58,082 nucleotides of DNA from Candidatus Kuenenia stuttgartensis (GCA_945891385.1 CAMDDJ010000018.1:1-58082); one strand, 5' to 3'; counted from the stretch's first letter, positions 1 to 9,976 are shown. Notes: generated by a model not told the origin, from the letters alone. Made by a program: numbers and translations.

Positions 1-2
1 TT

Positions 3-905
3 TCGCCGTCGGACAGCAAGCCGACGCCAGGTTCGGCTGTGGGCGAACTCATTTTCGACGATTCAGCCGATGACGATTCGATCTTCGGCGACGAACCCCT
101 CGGCACCGCGACCGGCCCGAACACATCGGTCCCGGCGTCTCCTGCAGACGCTCCGGCGTCGGGAACCTTCGACGTCGAGGATCTGGGACTCGACTCCATC
201 CTGGCCGCTTCAGCGGCCAACCTGGGTGGCTCGGTCGGAAAGCCCGCAGCGGCCGATTCGGGGCTGGCAATCGGTTCGGGCACGATCGAACTCGATCTTG
301 GCGAGGCATCGGCCGTGGGCGGCCAGGCAGCCGGCTCGGGCGGCCTCGCGATCGACCTTTCAGACATCGGCGGTGGTCCGGCGGGGGCCATCGGGGCAGG
401 GAGCGGCCTCTCGGGAGGCCTCGACAGCGGCCTCTCGCTCGAGAAGGACGGGTTCGAGGTCTCCGGCATCGACCTTGATGACGGCGGCGGTCCGGCCGCT
501 GTCGGTTCGGGCGTCGACGCCTTCGGGGGCAGTGGTATCGGCGGCGAGGCCTTCGACCTCGGCGGCGATGCCGCCGGCCTCGACGATGGCGAGTCGGTCG
601 TTGTCTCTCCGGAGGACAGCGGCGACTCGAGCTTCTTCACGTCGGCATTGGACGACGCCTCGAGCACGTCTTTTGATGGTGGTTCGGGGGGCGTCCCCGG
701 TGCCGGCCCCGGCTTTTCCGACCTGGAGCTCTCAGCCGAGCCGACCTTCAATGTGTGGCAGGTGGTCGGGCTCATGAGCTGTGCCCTCCTGATGTTTCTC
801 GGTGGGCTGATGGTGTTCGATATCGTTCGCACCACCCAGTCACCGCTAGGCGATCCCGTGACGAGCGGCCTGATCGACGGGCTCGCCGGGCTTTTTGGCT
901 GGTAA
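3..905 (+). CDS. 3' part of an acidic Gly/Asp/Ser-rich protein with C-terminal membrane anchor
   Basis: The reading frame is open back to the window edge, so the true start probably lies outside; a GTG at 39 is the first start codon inside. The visible part is about 230 residues of low-complexity, strongly acidic sequence with recurring SGLAI / LDLG / GGPA blocks. One hydrophobic segment follows near the C-terminus (around VGLMSCALLMFLGGLMVF) and then a short polar tail ending FGW. This looks like a tail-anchored membrane protein with a disordered soluble part. Planctomycetes carry proteins with an N-terminal HTH/excisionase-like domain followed by such acidic linkers and a membrane segment, and this could be the end of one, but the N-terminus is not visible. 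Function unknown. That the frame is a gene is fairly sure; identity is not. Confidence 0.6.
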   Translation, partial: SPSDSKPTPGSAVGELIFDDSADDDSIFGDEPLGTATGPNTSVPASPADAPASGTFDVEDLGLDSILAASAANLGGSVGKPAAADSGLAIGSGTIELDLGEASAVGGQAAGSGGLAIDLSDIGGGPAGAIGAGSGLSGGLDSGLSLEKDGFEVSGIDLDDGGGPAAVGSGVDAFGGSGIGGEAFDLGGDAAGLDDGESVVVSPEDSGDSSFFTSALDDASSTSFDGGSGGVPGAGPGFSDLELSAEPTFNVWQVVGLMSCALLMFLGGLMVFDIVRTTQSPLGDPVTSGLIDGLAGLFGW

Positions 906-929
906 AGCCGCCAGCGAACCCCTGCTGGC

Positions 930-935
930 TATAAT
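930..935 (+). promoter_or_regulatory. Perfect -10 box TATAAT directly before the lipoprotein start
   Basis: A perfect sigma-70 type -10 hexamer ends six bases before the GTG at 942. No convincing -35 box is visible at 16-18 bases upstream. With usual spacing the transcript would start at or next to the start codon, which would make the message leaderless. Confidence 0.4.
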
Positions 936-941
936 CCAGGC

Positions 942-1154
942 GTGAAATCCCTCCTGGACTCAGCCCGGCGAATTCGTGCGGTGCACCTACCGTGGATGGT
1001 GCTCACGGCAGTGTGCGTCGGCTGCGGCGATGCTGCGGTGATCCAACCCGGCGACATTCGGACGTACTCGACGCCGAAAGCGGCGGGGAGCGAGCGAGCG
1101 GCTCCTACTACCCCGGCGACGCAGGACGATCCGGCATCGGAGGCGGCCGAATAA
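942..1154 (+). CDS. Small putative lipoprotein upstream of ccsBA
   Basis: Predicted protein of 70 residues starting at GTG. A short basic n-region (KSLLDSARRIR) is followed by a hydrophobic stretch ending in a lipobox-like VCVGC, then a polar tail rich in Pro, Thr and Glu. It is therefore probably exported and lipid-anchored. The stop codon TAA overlaps the ATG of ccsBA by one base (TAATG), so the two are probably translationally coupled. I do not recognise the family. A role linked to cytochrome c assembly is suggested only by this coupling. The start is uncertain: another GTG lies at 981, but it would leave a very short signal. Confidence 0.5.
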   Translation: MKSLLDSARRIRAVHLPWMVLTAVCVGCGDAAVIQPGDIRTYSTPKAAGSERAAPTTPATQDDPASEAAE

Positions 1155-4100
1155 TGGCGACTGCAACGACGATCGAAGCCAGGCGGGCAAGGAGCGGCCG
1201 CGGGACAATCCACCAGACCAGGGGTAGCCCGCTCTGGTGGAGCCTTCGGGCTGCCGGTTCCCTCAAGATCACCGTCGTCATGTTTCTGGCAGCGGTCTTC
1301 CTTCTGTTCGTGGGAACCTTGGCCCAGGACGAAAAGAATCTGCCCGAGGTAAAGGCTGAGTACTTCAACTCCTGGCTGGCCCGGGTGCCGTTTTCGGATT
1401 TCTTTCCGGTGACGGTCTTCGGGGAGTCGTCGCTCTCGGGTTGGTTTCCTTTCCCCGGCGGTGCCACGATCGGCCTCGTGCTGCTGGTGAACCTGATCGC
1501 GGCGAAGATCACCCGATTCCACGTGGCGGCCAGCGGCCAGCGGCTCGTCTGGGGCACGGTGACCGCGGTGTTCGGCGGGCTCCTGACCCTCGCCGTCGTG
1601 CTCACCGGCCACCGCGCCGATGGCCTGCAGGGCCGCCCGCCGTTCGACTACGCCGTGGTCTGGTCGCTGGTGCAGGCTGCGGCCGTCCTGCTTGCCGTTG
1701 GGCTCGCAGCCGCCGCGGCCACGGCAACGAACCGGCTCGTCCGCAACGTGGCCGGAGCCGCTGCGGTGGCGGTGGCGGCGACGGCCGGCCTGACGCTGTT
1801 CGGCGGCGATGCCTGGCGTATGAACGAGCCCGGCCTGCGGATTATGTGGCAGTTGATGCAGTCGAGCCTGGCCGCGCTCGTGCTGCTCGCCGGGCTGATC
1901 GCGGTGTTCGGCCACCGCGGGGGCAATGTGTTGATCCATCTGGCAGTCGCCCTTCTGATGGTCGGGCAATTCGTCTTCGGAGATCGGCAGATCGAGGAAC
2001 GGATGAGCATCGTCGAGGGACGAGCGACCAATGTCGCATGCCGAACCGACGAGACCGAACTGGCGATCATCGACACGTCGGCTGCTGACGCCGATCGGGT
2101 GACCGCGATTTCAGGCCGGCTCCTCGCGGCACGGGATGGAGGAGAACCGCTGTCGGTCGAGGGGCTGCCCTTCGACGTGTCAGTCGTCGAATACTTTCCG
2201 AATTCGACGGTGATGGCCGTCGGCCCCTTCGCCCCGAATCCGGCGACAGCCGGTCTGGGACGGCAATGGCTGGCGACCGGAGCGGCCCCAGAAGGAGGCG
2301 CCTCGTCGCGAGCCAATGTCGCCTCGGCCTACGTCCGGCTGCAGGAGAAAGAGTCGGGCCGCGACCTCGGCACTCATCTCGTGTCGCAGTTCCTCAACGA
2401 TCAGCAACAGATCTTCGCCGTAGCGACCCCCGATCAGTGCGACACGGTGGAATCGGGCGGCCGGGAATGGCGGCTCCAGCTTCGATTTCGCCGAGAATAC
2501 AAGCCCTACTCAGTGCGGCTGGATGACGTGCGGCGGATCAACTACTCGGCCAGCGAAACACCCCGCGACTATTCGTCGTATGTGACCTTCACCGACGTGG
2601 CGAGCGGCGCTGAGCAGAAGGGGCGGATCTGGATGAACAACCCGGTCCGATACCGTGGCGAGACCTTCTATCAAAGCACCTATTCGACCGTCGATCTGGG
2701 CGACGGCGAGACCGGTGAACTGACAGGCCTTCAAGTTGTCGAGAATGCCGGCTGGCTCGTGCCCTACGTGGCCTGCGTGCTCGCCTTCTGGGGCATGCTC
2801 GTTCACTTCGGTGGCACCTTTCTCCGGTTTGCCGACCGGCACCAGCGAGATGCGACGCGGGCCACAGACGCGCTGCTGTCGGAGGCTGATAGCGAGCCCC
2901 GAGCCCACCGTCGCCGCTCCGATCGTCGGCCTCCGGCCGTCGCCGGATCGGCCAGCCGGCGATCGTCGAGCGGTCTGAACCCCGTGCTCCCTGCAGTGCT
3001 CGCCCTGGGACTTGTCGCCGCCCTCGTCGGGTGGGCCGCGCGAGCAGGGAGATCCGGCCCAGACGCCCACGATTGGGCGGCGGCGGGGGCGATCCCCATG
3101 CTGCATGAGGGTCGCATCAAGCCCCTCGACACGGTGGCCCGTAACATCCTGCAACTCGTGAGCAACCGCACCAGCCTGAAGCTGGGCAAAGGCTCTGCGG
3201 AGAGCGACGCCCCAACGGGACGGATCTCTGCCACGCAATGGCTCCTCGCCCTGATGGCGGGCCGCGACTGGGCCGCGACGGCGCCGGTCTTCCGAATCGA
3301 TGCGAAGGAAGTGATCGACCTCTTCGACCTCGAGAGACGGCAGGGGCATCGCTATTCCTACGCCGAGCTGAAGGCCGGGCGGCCGCGACTGCGGGAGCAG
3401 CTCGAGTCGCTCCGGAGCGTGCCCCGCGAACAGCAGTCGTTCGAGCAGCGAAAAATGGCGGAGGCTGAGCAGAAGCTCTCCGCCTACGACCTGGTGCGGT
3501 TTGCCTATGAAGCACCGCCATTGCCTCAGTTGACCGGCGACGATGAGGCGGCCCGGCAGGCATTCCTCGCCGAGGTGATGGAGGTGATGCGGACCAGCCG
3601 GATGTTGGAGGAGGCCCATCCGCCGGCCGTGATTCCGCCGCTCACGACGGCCACCGGCGGGAGCGACACACCGGCGAGTCGCTGGCAGGCTCTCGAACCC
3701 GCGTTGGCCCACGCACTGGTCAGCAAGATGCTTTCCGGCCGCCCGGGTCAACCCGCCTACCGCCTCAATCCCGCGATCCTGCCCTTCTCGACGCTGCTCG
3801 AGGCGGTGGACGACAAGCCCGCCGCCTTCAACGCGGCCCTTGCCGACTATCGAGCGAAGGCCGCCGCATTGCCAGCCTTCGCCGCCGCGGAGCGGAAAGC
3901 CGCCGCGGAGGCATGGTTCAACGGCTTCAATCCCACCGGCCTGGCCCAATGGCTCTATGTCGCTGCGATCGTGCTCTGCTTCACGAGTTTCCTCGCCTGG
4001 CGAGAGCCGCTCGGCTCGTTCACCTGGTGGCTGCTGGCGGGCACTTTCCTGCTCCATTCCTTCGCCCTGGGAATGCGAATCTGGCTCACCGGCCGGCCGC

Positions 4101-4849
4101 CAGTCGTCAACCTGTACTCCTCGGCAGTGTTCATCGGCTGGGCCTGCGTCGCGGCCGGACTAGGCCTCGAGCGGCTGTTCCGCCTGGGGATCGGCAACCT
4201 CGTGGCGGCAATCTCCGGCGGGCTCACGCTGGGCGTCGCCTACGGGCTCGACTCGGGCGACACGATGCACGTGCTGCAGGCAGTGCTCGACACGCAGTTC
4301 TGGCTCTCCACCCACGTGGTGACGGTCACCCTCGGCTACGGCGCGACCTTCCTCGGGGGCCTCCTCGGCACCTGCAGCCTGATCCACCTGATCTGGACTC
4401 ACTGGCAGGGCTCGGCCGATTCACCAGCGGCCCGGGCCATCCAAGACCGCCTGTTTCGCATGAACTACGGAGTGATTTGCTTCGCACTCTTTTTCAGCTT
4501 CATCGGCACAGTGCTCGGCGGGCTCTGGGCCGACGACAGTTGGGGCCGATTCTGGGGCTGGGATCCCAAGGAAAACGGCGCGCTGATGATCGTGCTCTGG
4601 AATGCGGCCGTGCTTCACGCCCGCTGGGATCGCTGGATCGGGCAACGGGGCTTCGCCTTGTTTACGATCGGCGGCAACATCGTCACCGCCTGGAGTTGGT
4701 TTGGCACCAACCAACTTGGAATCGGACTGCACAGTTACGGCTTCACCAGCGGCGTGCTGCTTCTGCTCGGGGCATACGTCGCGAGCCAGCTCTTCCTGCT
4801 CGTGGCCGGGGCGGCGCTCACCAATTCCACGGCGGCCGCCGGCGACTGA
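1154..4849 (+). CDS. ccsBA: Cytochrome c biogenesis protein CcsBA (ResB-CcsA fusion)
   Basis: Protein of 1231 residues. It is the membrane haem-handling synthase of system II cytochrome c assembly, which exports haem and attaches it to apocytochrome CXXCH motifs outside the membrane. The N-terminal half is ResB/CcsB-like: a transmembrane segment LKITVVMFLAAVFLLFVG near residue 35, more segments to about 290, a large periplasmic domain, and a further segment near 540. The C-terminal third is CcsA-like with many membrane segments. It carries the tryptophan-rich haem-binding WWD motif, WGRFWGWDPKENG, at about residues 1129-1141, flanked by histidines (STHVV near 1052, LHSYGF near 1191). The ATG at 1154 is chosen because it overlaps the lipoprotein stop; the open frame extends upstream without homology-like sequence. 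The 3' end overlaps the comEC 3' end on the other strand by 115 bases. Family assignment is very secure. Confidence 0.95.
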   Translation: MATATTIEARRARSGRGTIHQTRGSPLWWSLRAAGSLKITVVMFLAAVFLLFVGTLAQDEKNLPEVKAEYFNSWLARVPFSDFFPVTVFGESSLSGWFPFPGGATIGLVLLVNLIAAKITRFHVAASGQRLVWGTVTAVFGGLLTLAVVLTGHRADGLQGRPPFDYAVVWSLVQAAAVLLAVGLAAAAATATNRLVRNVAGAAAVAVAATAGLTLFGGDAWRMNEPGLRIMWQLMQSSLAALVLLAGLIAVFGHRGGNVLIHLAVALLMVGQFVFGDRQIEERMSIVEGRATNVACRTDETELAIIDTSAADADRVTAISGRLLAARDGGEPLSVEGLPFDVSVVEYFPNSTVMAVGPFAPNPATAGLGRQWLATGAAPEGGASSRANVASAYVRLQEKESGRDLGTHLVSQFLNDQQQIFAVATPDQCDTVESGGREWRLQLRFRREYKPYSVRLDDVRRINYSASETPRDYSSYVTFTDVASGAEQKGRIWMNNPVRYRGETFYQSTYSTVDLGDGETGELTGLQVVENAGWLVPYVACVLAFWGMLVHFGGTFLRFADRHQRDATRATDALLSEADSEPRAHRRRSDRRPPAVAGSASRRSSSGLNPVLPAVLALGLVAALVGWAARAGRSGPDAHDWAAAGAIPMLHEGRIKPLDTVARNILQLVSNRTSLKLGKGSAESDAPTGRISATQWLLALMAGRDWAATAPVFRIDAKEVIDLFDLERRQGHRYSYAELKAGRPRLREQLESLRSVPREQQSFEQRKMAEAEQKLSAYDLVRFAYEAPPLPQLTGDDEAARQAFLAEVMEVMRTSRMLEEAHPPAVIPPLTTATGGSDTPASRWQALEPALAHALVSKMLSGRPGQPAYRLNPAILPFSTLLEAVDDKPAAFNAALADYRAKAAALPAFAAAERKAAAEAWFNGFNPTGLAQWLYVAAIVLCFTSFLAWREPLGSFTWWLLAGTFLLHSFALGMRIWLTGRPPVVNLYSSAVFIGWACVAAGLGLERLFRLGIGNLVAAISGGLTLGVAYGLDSGDTMHVLQAVLDTQFWLSTHVVTVTLGYGATFLGGLLGTCSLIHLIWTHWQGSADSPAARAIQDRLFRMNYGVICFALFFSFIGTVLGGLWADDSWGRFWGWDPKENGALMIVLWNAAVLHARWDRWIGQRGFALFTIGGNIVTAWSWFGTNQLGIGLHSYGFTSGVLLLLGAYVASQLFLLVAGAALTNSTAAAGD

Positions 4850-7494
4850 CCCGGCCCAGGAGCCTGGGGTGGAGCGACCGGCTTCGGGCCGGGTTCAACC
4901 GGTCGCCACCGCCCTGATGAAAATCGCGTCAGAGCGACTCGGTCGGCCGACATATCGATGGCCAGCGCCCCGGCGTTGCCCGTCAGGAACATCTCGGCAG
5001 TCCCGCCAGACGCTGCGACGTACGCGGCCTCCACCTCTGGCCAGAGTCGTCCGCCGCGGCCGCTCGCCACGACATACCGAGGTCGAGTTGCCACCGCGAT
5101 CTCGGGAGGCAGGCTCGTATGGCTTCCGTGATGAGGAGCCACGAGCACATCGCAGGCCTCGACCGGTCCGGTGAGGAACCGGCGGAGTGCGGCTCCCTCG
5201 AGGTCGCCGGTGAGCAACAGTCGGCGACCGGCCGCCTCGACCGTGAGCACCAGGCTCGACTCATTGTCGGGGGCCTTGGACAGTGCAAGTCCGTCACCAG
5301 GAGATGGATGATGCACACGGACGCGGCAGAGCGGATCGATGGCAAACGAGTCACCGGCCGCGGCCGTCTCGACCGGCACGCGGCGGGCTGCCGCAGTCGC
5401 CATGAGCGCGGCGACCCCGACCGAATCGCTGTGGCAAAAGTTCGGGGGCACGAGGAGCCGACCGACCCTGAACCGGCCGAGCAACTCCGGCACGGCATTG
5501 AAGTGATCCGCGTCCGCATGCGAGACCACGAGGGTGTCGATGCGAGTGATGCCTTCGCTCCAGAGGATCGCCGCCATCGCCCGCCGGGCCGCCGCGGCCC
5601 CCCCGAGCCGGCCGGCGTCGTAGACGACCGCGCGGCCCAGCGGCGACCGCACCAGGATGCCGCATCCGTGACCCATTGAGGCCACCACCACGCGGAGTTG
5701 GGCCGCGGGGCGAACGCAGCCACAGCCCGCCAGGCCCACGGCACACCACGCCATTGCCAGGCTCGCCCAGGTGGCGGGCCGAGCGAGCAGATCCCGCCTC
5801 AGCCCGACCACAGCGGCGGCCAGCAGGACGTACCAGCCCGCCACCCACCAGCCCGCCGGCCCGGCCACCCAGACGTGGCCACCGGGCACGGCCGCGGCCA
5901 TAGCCACCGCCGCCTCCACAAGAGCCAAGGCCGCGTCGCAGCCATCGGCCAGACAGCCGGCAGCCAGCGACGACACCGGCGCCACGACCAGGCAGAGAAA
6001 GCCACAGGCCATCGCCAGTGGAATCAAGGGCGCGATGAAGACATTGACGACCAGGCCGACCGGACTGACCACGTGGAACCGCGCGGCCACCAGCGGCGCC
6101 GACGCCAGCCAGACGGCGGTGCCGGCGACCGCCACCGCGTACAGCCACCAGCCGAACGACCGTAGCAGCCGCTCCCCGCGGGAGCGGCTCCGCTCGATCA
6201 GCCGGTCGATGGGATCGGTGATCTGCCGGCGAGGCATCGCTCGCGCAACCCCCACGAGCACAGCCGTGGAGAGAAAGGAGAGCTGTGCGCCCGCCGAGAA
6301 TACCTCGGCGGGCCGCCAGACCAGTACGACGATCGCCGCGGCCGCCATGGAGTTGATCGCGGCGGCATGGCGGGTCAGGGGAACAGCCGCGCAGGCCACC
6401 CAGACCAGGAGCGTGGCTCGCACCACCGGCGTTTCTGCACCGACGACGAGCATGTAGAGACCGGTGACGACGGCGACGAACAGGCTTGCCCTGCGCGGGG
6501 ACAGGCAGAGGCCCCGCGCCAATCCGAAGAGCCCGGCAGCGACCAGGCCCACGTGCAGCCCGGAAATAGCGAGAACATGGATCGTGCCGGTGGCCACGAA
6601 GTCGTCGGTCGCCGACCGGGGCAACGCCTCCCGCGCCCCGAGCAGCAGGGCTGATGCGAGCGGCAGTCGGGCCGGTGCGATATGCCGCTCGAGGGTCGCC
6701 AGCGCACAGGACCGCAGCCGGTCCACGCCGGCCGGAATCGACCACCATGCCGGACGCTGCCGCACCCGAACCGCCCGCCAGTCGTCGACCCGGAGGATCG
6801 AGAGCGTGCGTTGGCTGCGGCTGCGGGCGGCGAAATCAAACTCGCCCGGATTGCCCGCCGCAGCCGGCCGTAGGCCGCGTCCGAAAATCTGAACCGTACT
6901 GCCGGAAAGGAGCGGGATCGGCTCGCCGGCCACGACCACGACGGCCCGTCCGTCCGCCGGTCGCCACCGGCTGCCGACGCGGGTCCCGGTCACCCGGATC
7001 GCAAACTCACTCACCGGCCCCCGGGCCGCGGCGTGGCCGGCCCGCTCCAGGAGCCGCGGTGATTCCGTTACGGTGGCCCGAACGGCCACGGGCATCGGGC
7101 CGCCCGTGAACTGCCAGGCCAGGTCGTCGCGGGCGAAGAGATCGAAGCGAGCGGCTCCCCAGGCCACACCCGCGAACATCACGGCCAGGAGCAACAGGCT
7201 TCCGGCGGCGGTGCACCGTGGCCGCTGCCAGGCCCACATCCATCCGCCCAAAGCCCCGACCGCTGCCACCCAGGCGACCACCGCGGCCTGTCCACCAGCG
7301 ATTTGGCTCACGACTCGGCTTGCTGCGCAGCCGATTGTGAGCGACACCGCCACCGACACGAGCGGCCGGGATGGCAGCGGCTCGTGGCGCAGGAACGTCG
7401 TAAGCCCCCCACAGCCCCGGCCCGGTGCCGCACGCGCAAGCGCGTCGCGGCACGCCGACAAAGCGATCGAGACTTGTGCGATCGAACACCACAT
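4735..7494 (-). CDS. comEC: ComEC/Rec2-type DNA uptake channel protein
   Basis: Protein of about 919 residues that should form the inner-membrane channel for single-stranded DNA during natural transformation. It shows the N-terminal ComEC region (DUF4131-like), the Competence domain with many transmembrane helices and HVLAISGLHVGL, and a C-terminal metallo-beta-lactamase-like domain. In that domain I see SHADADHFN (the HxDxDH-like metal motif) near residue 650, LLLTGDLEG and APHHGSHTS. The start is uncertain: ATG at 7494 is chosen, but a GTG at 7593 would add 33 residues and leave a more typical gap after prmC. The last 38 codons lie antisense to the end of ccsBA and form a Pro/Ala/Ser-rich tail, probably a read-through extension. 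It is the last gene of the rpmE-prfA-prmC-comEC run. Confidence 0.92.
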   Translation of the reverse strand: MWCSIAQVSIALSACRDALARAAPGRGCGGLTTFLRHEPLPSRPLVSVAVSLTIGCAASRVVSQIAGGQAAVVAWVAAVGALGGWMWAWQRPRCTAAGSLLLLAVMFAGVAWGAARFDLFARDDLAWQFTGGPMPVAVRATVTESPRLLERAGHAAARGPVSEFAIRVTGTRVGSRWRPADGRAVVVVAGEPIPLLSGSTVQIFGRGLRPAAAGNPGEFDFAARSRSQRTLSILRVDDWRAVRVRQRPAWWSIPAGVDRLRSCALATLERHIAPARLPLASALLLGAREALPRSATDDFVATGTIHVLAISGLHVGLVAAGLFGLARGLCLSPRRASLFVAVVTGLYMLVVGAETPVVRATLLVWVACAAVPLTRHAAAINSMAAAAIVVLVWRPAEVFSAGAQLSFLSTAVLVGVARAMPRRQITDPIDRLIERSRSRGERLLRSFGWWLYAVAVAGTAVWLASAPLVAARFHVVSPVGLVVNVFIAPLIPLAMACGFLCLVVAPVSSLAAGCLADGCDAALALVEAAVAMAAAVPGGHVWVAGPAGWWVAGWYVLLAAAVVGLRRDLLARPATWASLAMAWCAVGLAGCGCVRPAAQLRVVVASMGHGCGILVRSPLGRAVVYDAGRLGGAAAARRAMAAILWSEGITRIDTLVVSHADADHFNAVPELLGRFRVGRLLVPPNFCHSDSVGVAALMATAAARRVPVETAAAGDSFAIDPLCRVRVHHPSPGDGLALSKAPDNESSLVLTVEAAGRRLLLTGDLEGAALRRFLTGPVEACDVLVAPHHGSHTSLPPEIAVATRPRYVVASGRGGRLWPEVEAAYVAASGGTAEMFLTGNAGALAIDMSADRVALTRFSSGRWRPVEPGPKPVAPPQAPGPGQSPAAAVELVSAAPATSRKSWLATYAPSRSSTPLVKP

Positions 7495-7641
7495 CGAAGA
7501 CACCCGCTCCACCCGCGACCGAACTCGGCCGCTCTTCCTTTCAGCGAGCGCGGCGGGGCCCAGGGGCAACGCCGCAACTCCACCGTGGTGCACGTCGTCG
7601 CCAGACGCCGGTGCGGAGCACGACGATCGTGGGCGAGCGGC

Positions 7642-8511
7642 TCACACGACCCGCCGGGCCTGGAAAATCCGCGGCAGCCCGGCAAGATCTTTGAGCGTCG
7701 GCTCGGGGCTCAAGCCGGGCGTGCCGGCCAGGATCGCCTCGACCGCTGACGCCACGGTCGGCCCCGCCTCGATCAGCAGCCAACCGCCTGGCTCGAGCCG
7801 CTCCGCCGCCTCGCCCGCCAAACGCTCGATCACCTCCACGCCGCGGGGCCCGGCGACGAGCGCGGCCCGCGGCTCATACTCCCGCACATCGCGGGGCAGG
7901 CTCGCAAACTCGTCCTCTCGTATGTACGGCGGATTGCTCACGATCAGGGTCCACGGGCCGGCGAGGCGTGGAGACGCGAGTAGATCGGCTTCGACGAACT
8001 CGATTCGCTCCGCAGTCCCATGCCGGGCCGCGTTGCCACGGGCCACCTCGAGCGCGGCGGCGGAGAGATCGGTGGCGGCCAGCGTGGCCTGCGGCAGTTG
8101 CTTGGCCAGCGCCACGGCGATCGCACCGGATCCTGTGCCGACGTCCACGATCCTGGGAGCCGCAGCCGCCTTGACCAGGTCGATCCCACGGACCACGAGC
8201 CCCTCGGTCTCCGGTCGAGGCACGAGCACCGCCGGTGACACGGCGAAGGGGAGCGAAAAGAACTCGCGGCTGCCCACGAGATAGGCGACGGGTTCACCGG
8301 CAGCCCGCCGCTTGACGAGTTCACGGAATCGGGTCCGCTGGTCGTCGGGCACAACCTCGTCGAACGTGGCATAGAGCAGAATTCGCTGGCAGCCGCGGAC
8401 GTGGGCCAGCAGCACCTCCGCATCGAGCCGCGGCGAATCGCTCCCCTTCTCGCCCAGCCATCCAGCGGTCCAGGTGAGCAGCCGGCCCACGGTCCATTGG
8501 TCGTCGCTCAT
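7642..8511 (-). CDS. prmC: Peptide chain release factor N5-glutamine methyltransferase
   Basis: Protein of 289 residues that methylates the glutamine of the GGQ motif in RF1 and RF2, using S-adenosylmethionine. The SAM-binding region IVDVGTGSGAIAVALA and the catalytic NPPY motif (NPPYIRED, about residues 193-200) are both present. The N-terminal helical domain, starting SDDQWTVGRLL, is typical of the family. The ATG at 8511 is preferred because upstream sequence is proline/arginine-rich and non-conserved and runs into prfA. It lies directly downstream of prfA, whose product is its substrate, which is a widely conserved arrangement. Confidence 0.95.
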   Translation of the reverse strand: MSDDQWTVGRLLTWTAGWLGEKGSDSPRLDAEVLLAHVRGCQRILLYATFDEVVPDDQRTRFRELVKRRAAGEPVAYLVGSREFFSLPFAVSPAVLVPRPETEGLVVRGIDLVKAAAAPRIVDVGTGSGAIAVALAKQLPQATLAATDLSAAALEVARGNAARHGTAERIEFVEADLLASPRLAGPWTLIVSNPPYIREDEFASLPRDVREYEPRAALVAGPRGVEVIERLAGEAAERLEPGGWLLIEAGPTVASAVEAILAGTPGLSPEPTLKDLAGLPRIFQARRVV

Positions 8512-8596
8512 ACCGGCTCCAGGGATGCGGTTCGGAAGGGAAGGGGACCTGTGAAGCGGCGGGACAAGCCTGCCGCTGCCTCGTCGGGCGGGGGCC

Positions 8597-9679
8597 TCAA
8601 CCCGATGGCCGAACCGGGGCGGCCATCTGCCGCTTCCGGGCCGCCCGCTCCTGCTCGGCGATCGCATCGATCACCAGGCCGAGCCTGCCGGCCATCACCT
8701 GATCGAGCGTGAAGCTCTCGTTGATGCGATGGTCGGTCAGCCGATTTTGGGGAAAGTTGTAGGTGCGGATCCGCTGGCTGCGATCACCCGAGCCCACCAT
8801 GTCGCGCCGCTCGGCCGACCGCTTCTCGTGCTCGATCTGCCGCTCATGCTCATAGAGCCGCGTCTTCAGCACCCGGAGAGCCTTGGCCAGATTCTTGTGC
8901 TGGCTTTTTTCATCCTGGCATTGCACCACGATGCCCGTGGCCAAATGGGTGAGCCGCACGGCCGAGGCGGTCTTGTTGACGTGCTGCCCGCCCGGCCCGC
9001 TCGCACAGAACAAATCCTTGCGGTAGTCGTCAGGGGAGAGCGCCACCTCGACGTCCTCGGGCTCCGGCAGCACGGCCACGGTGGCTGCCGATGTGTGGAT
9101 GCGACCCTTGGTTTCGGTGTCGGGCACCCGCTGCACGCGGTGCCCACCCCCTTCGTGCCGCAGGCTTCGAAACACGTCTTCCCCCGACACACCGAGAACC
9201 AGGTCCTTGAAGCCGCCGAGTTCCGTGGGGCTCGCGTCGAGCACCTCGAATTCCCAGCCTCGCTCCGCACCGTAGCGGCGATACATGTCGAAGAGATCCC
9301 GCACGAACAACGCCGCCTCGTCGCCGCCGGTGCCGGCGCGAAGCTCCACGATGCACCGCGTGCGGTCGGCATCTTCGTCGTCGGAACAGAGTTCCGCCAA
9401 CGCGTCCCACTCCGCATCCCGCCGGGCCTCGATCTCCGGCAGTTCGGCCTCGGCCATGGCCCGCAGGTCGTAATCGTCACCTTGGCCGAGTTCCATCAGG
9501 TCGGCCAGCTGCCGCTCGAGGGCGAGGAAGCCGCGATACTTCAATGCGAGCCGGGCGAGGCTGCCGTGCTCTCGGGCAGCGGCCGACATCCGCTGAGGAT
9601 CGGCGAGGACCGCGGGATCGGCCATCGCCCGCTCCAATTCCTCGAATCGGGCGAGCTTGGTGTCCAAAAGGTCGCGCAT
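8597..9679 (-). CDS. prfA: Peptide chain release factor 1
   Basis: Protein of 360 residues that releases the nascent peptide at UAA and UAG codons. The catalytic GGQ lies at about residue 233 in [11 protein letters not shown]. The recognition loop reads [13 protein letters not shown], which keeps the RF1-type PxT tripeptide rather than the SPF of RF2. Length matches the family. The gene follows rpmE by 39 bases and precedes prmC by 85, consistent with one operon. Confidence 0.97.
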   Translation of the reverse strand: MRDLLDTKLARFEELERAMADPAVLADPQRMSAAAREHGSLARLALKYRGFLALERQLADLMELGQGDDYDLRAMAEAELPEIEARRDAEWDALAELCSDDEDADRTRCIVELRAGTGGDEAALFVRDLFDMYRRYGAERGWEFEVLDASPTELGGFKDLVLGVSGEDVFRSLRHEGGGHRVQRVPDTETKGRIHTSAATVAVLPEPEDVEVALSPDDYRKDLFCASGPGGQHVNKTASAVRLTHLATGIVVQCQDEKSQHKNLAKALRVLKTRLYEHERQIEHEKRSAERRDMVGSGDRSQRIRTYNFPQNRLTDHRINESFTLDQVMAGRLGLVIDAIAEQERAARKRQMAAPVRPSG

Positions 9680-9718
9680 GACTCACCGTGGGCCTCAGGA
9701 GGCCCGGACCGCTCCGGC

Positions 9719-9976
9719 TCAGGACGCCGGAGCCTCGGCCGCCACGGCGCCCTTTTTCCGCTTGAGGCTGGCATAGCCGGCCCCGGCGAACTTGCTCTTG
9801 AACTTCTCGATCCGGCCGGCGGTGTCCACGAACTTCAACTTGCCCGTGAAGAAGGGGTGGCAGACGTTGCAGATGTCGACCTTGATCTCGGGCACCGTGC
9901 TGCGGGTGGCAAACGTGTTGCCGCAGCCACAGCGAACCACGGTGTTGATGTAGTCGGGGTGAATGCCGTCTTTCAT
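9719..9976 (-). CDS. rpmE: 50S ribosomal protein L31
   Basis: Protein of 85 residues, part of the large ribosomal subunit. The zinc-binding form is indicated by C16, C18, C36 and C39 (CGC and CNVC). The start KDGIHPDY and the HPFFTGK block are diagnostic for L31. The C-terminus has a longer basic, Ala-rich tail than in Escherichia coli. It is the first gene of the minus-strand translation cluster. Confidence 0.97.
   Translation of the reverse strand: MKDGIHPDYINTVVRCGCGNTFATRSTVPEIKVDICNVCHPFFTGKLKFVDTAGRIEKFKSKFAGAGYASLKRKKGAVAAEAPAS

Noticed and set aside
2510..4057. Long open frame (515 codons) on the minus strand inside ccsBA
   Set aside because: It lies antisense to a clear ccsBA frame, has Arg/Gly/His-rich shadow composition and shows no motif. 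High GC at third codon positions creates such frames.
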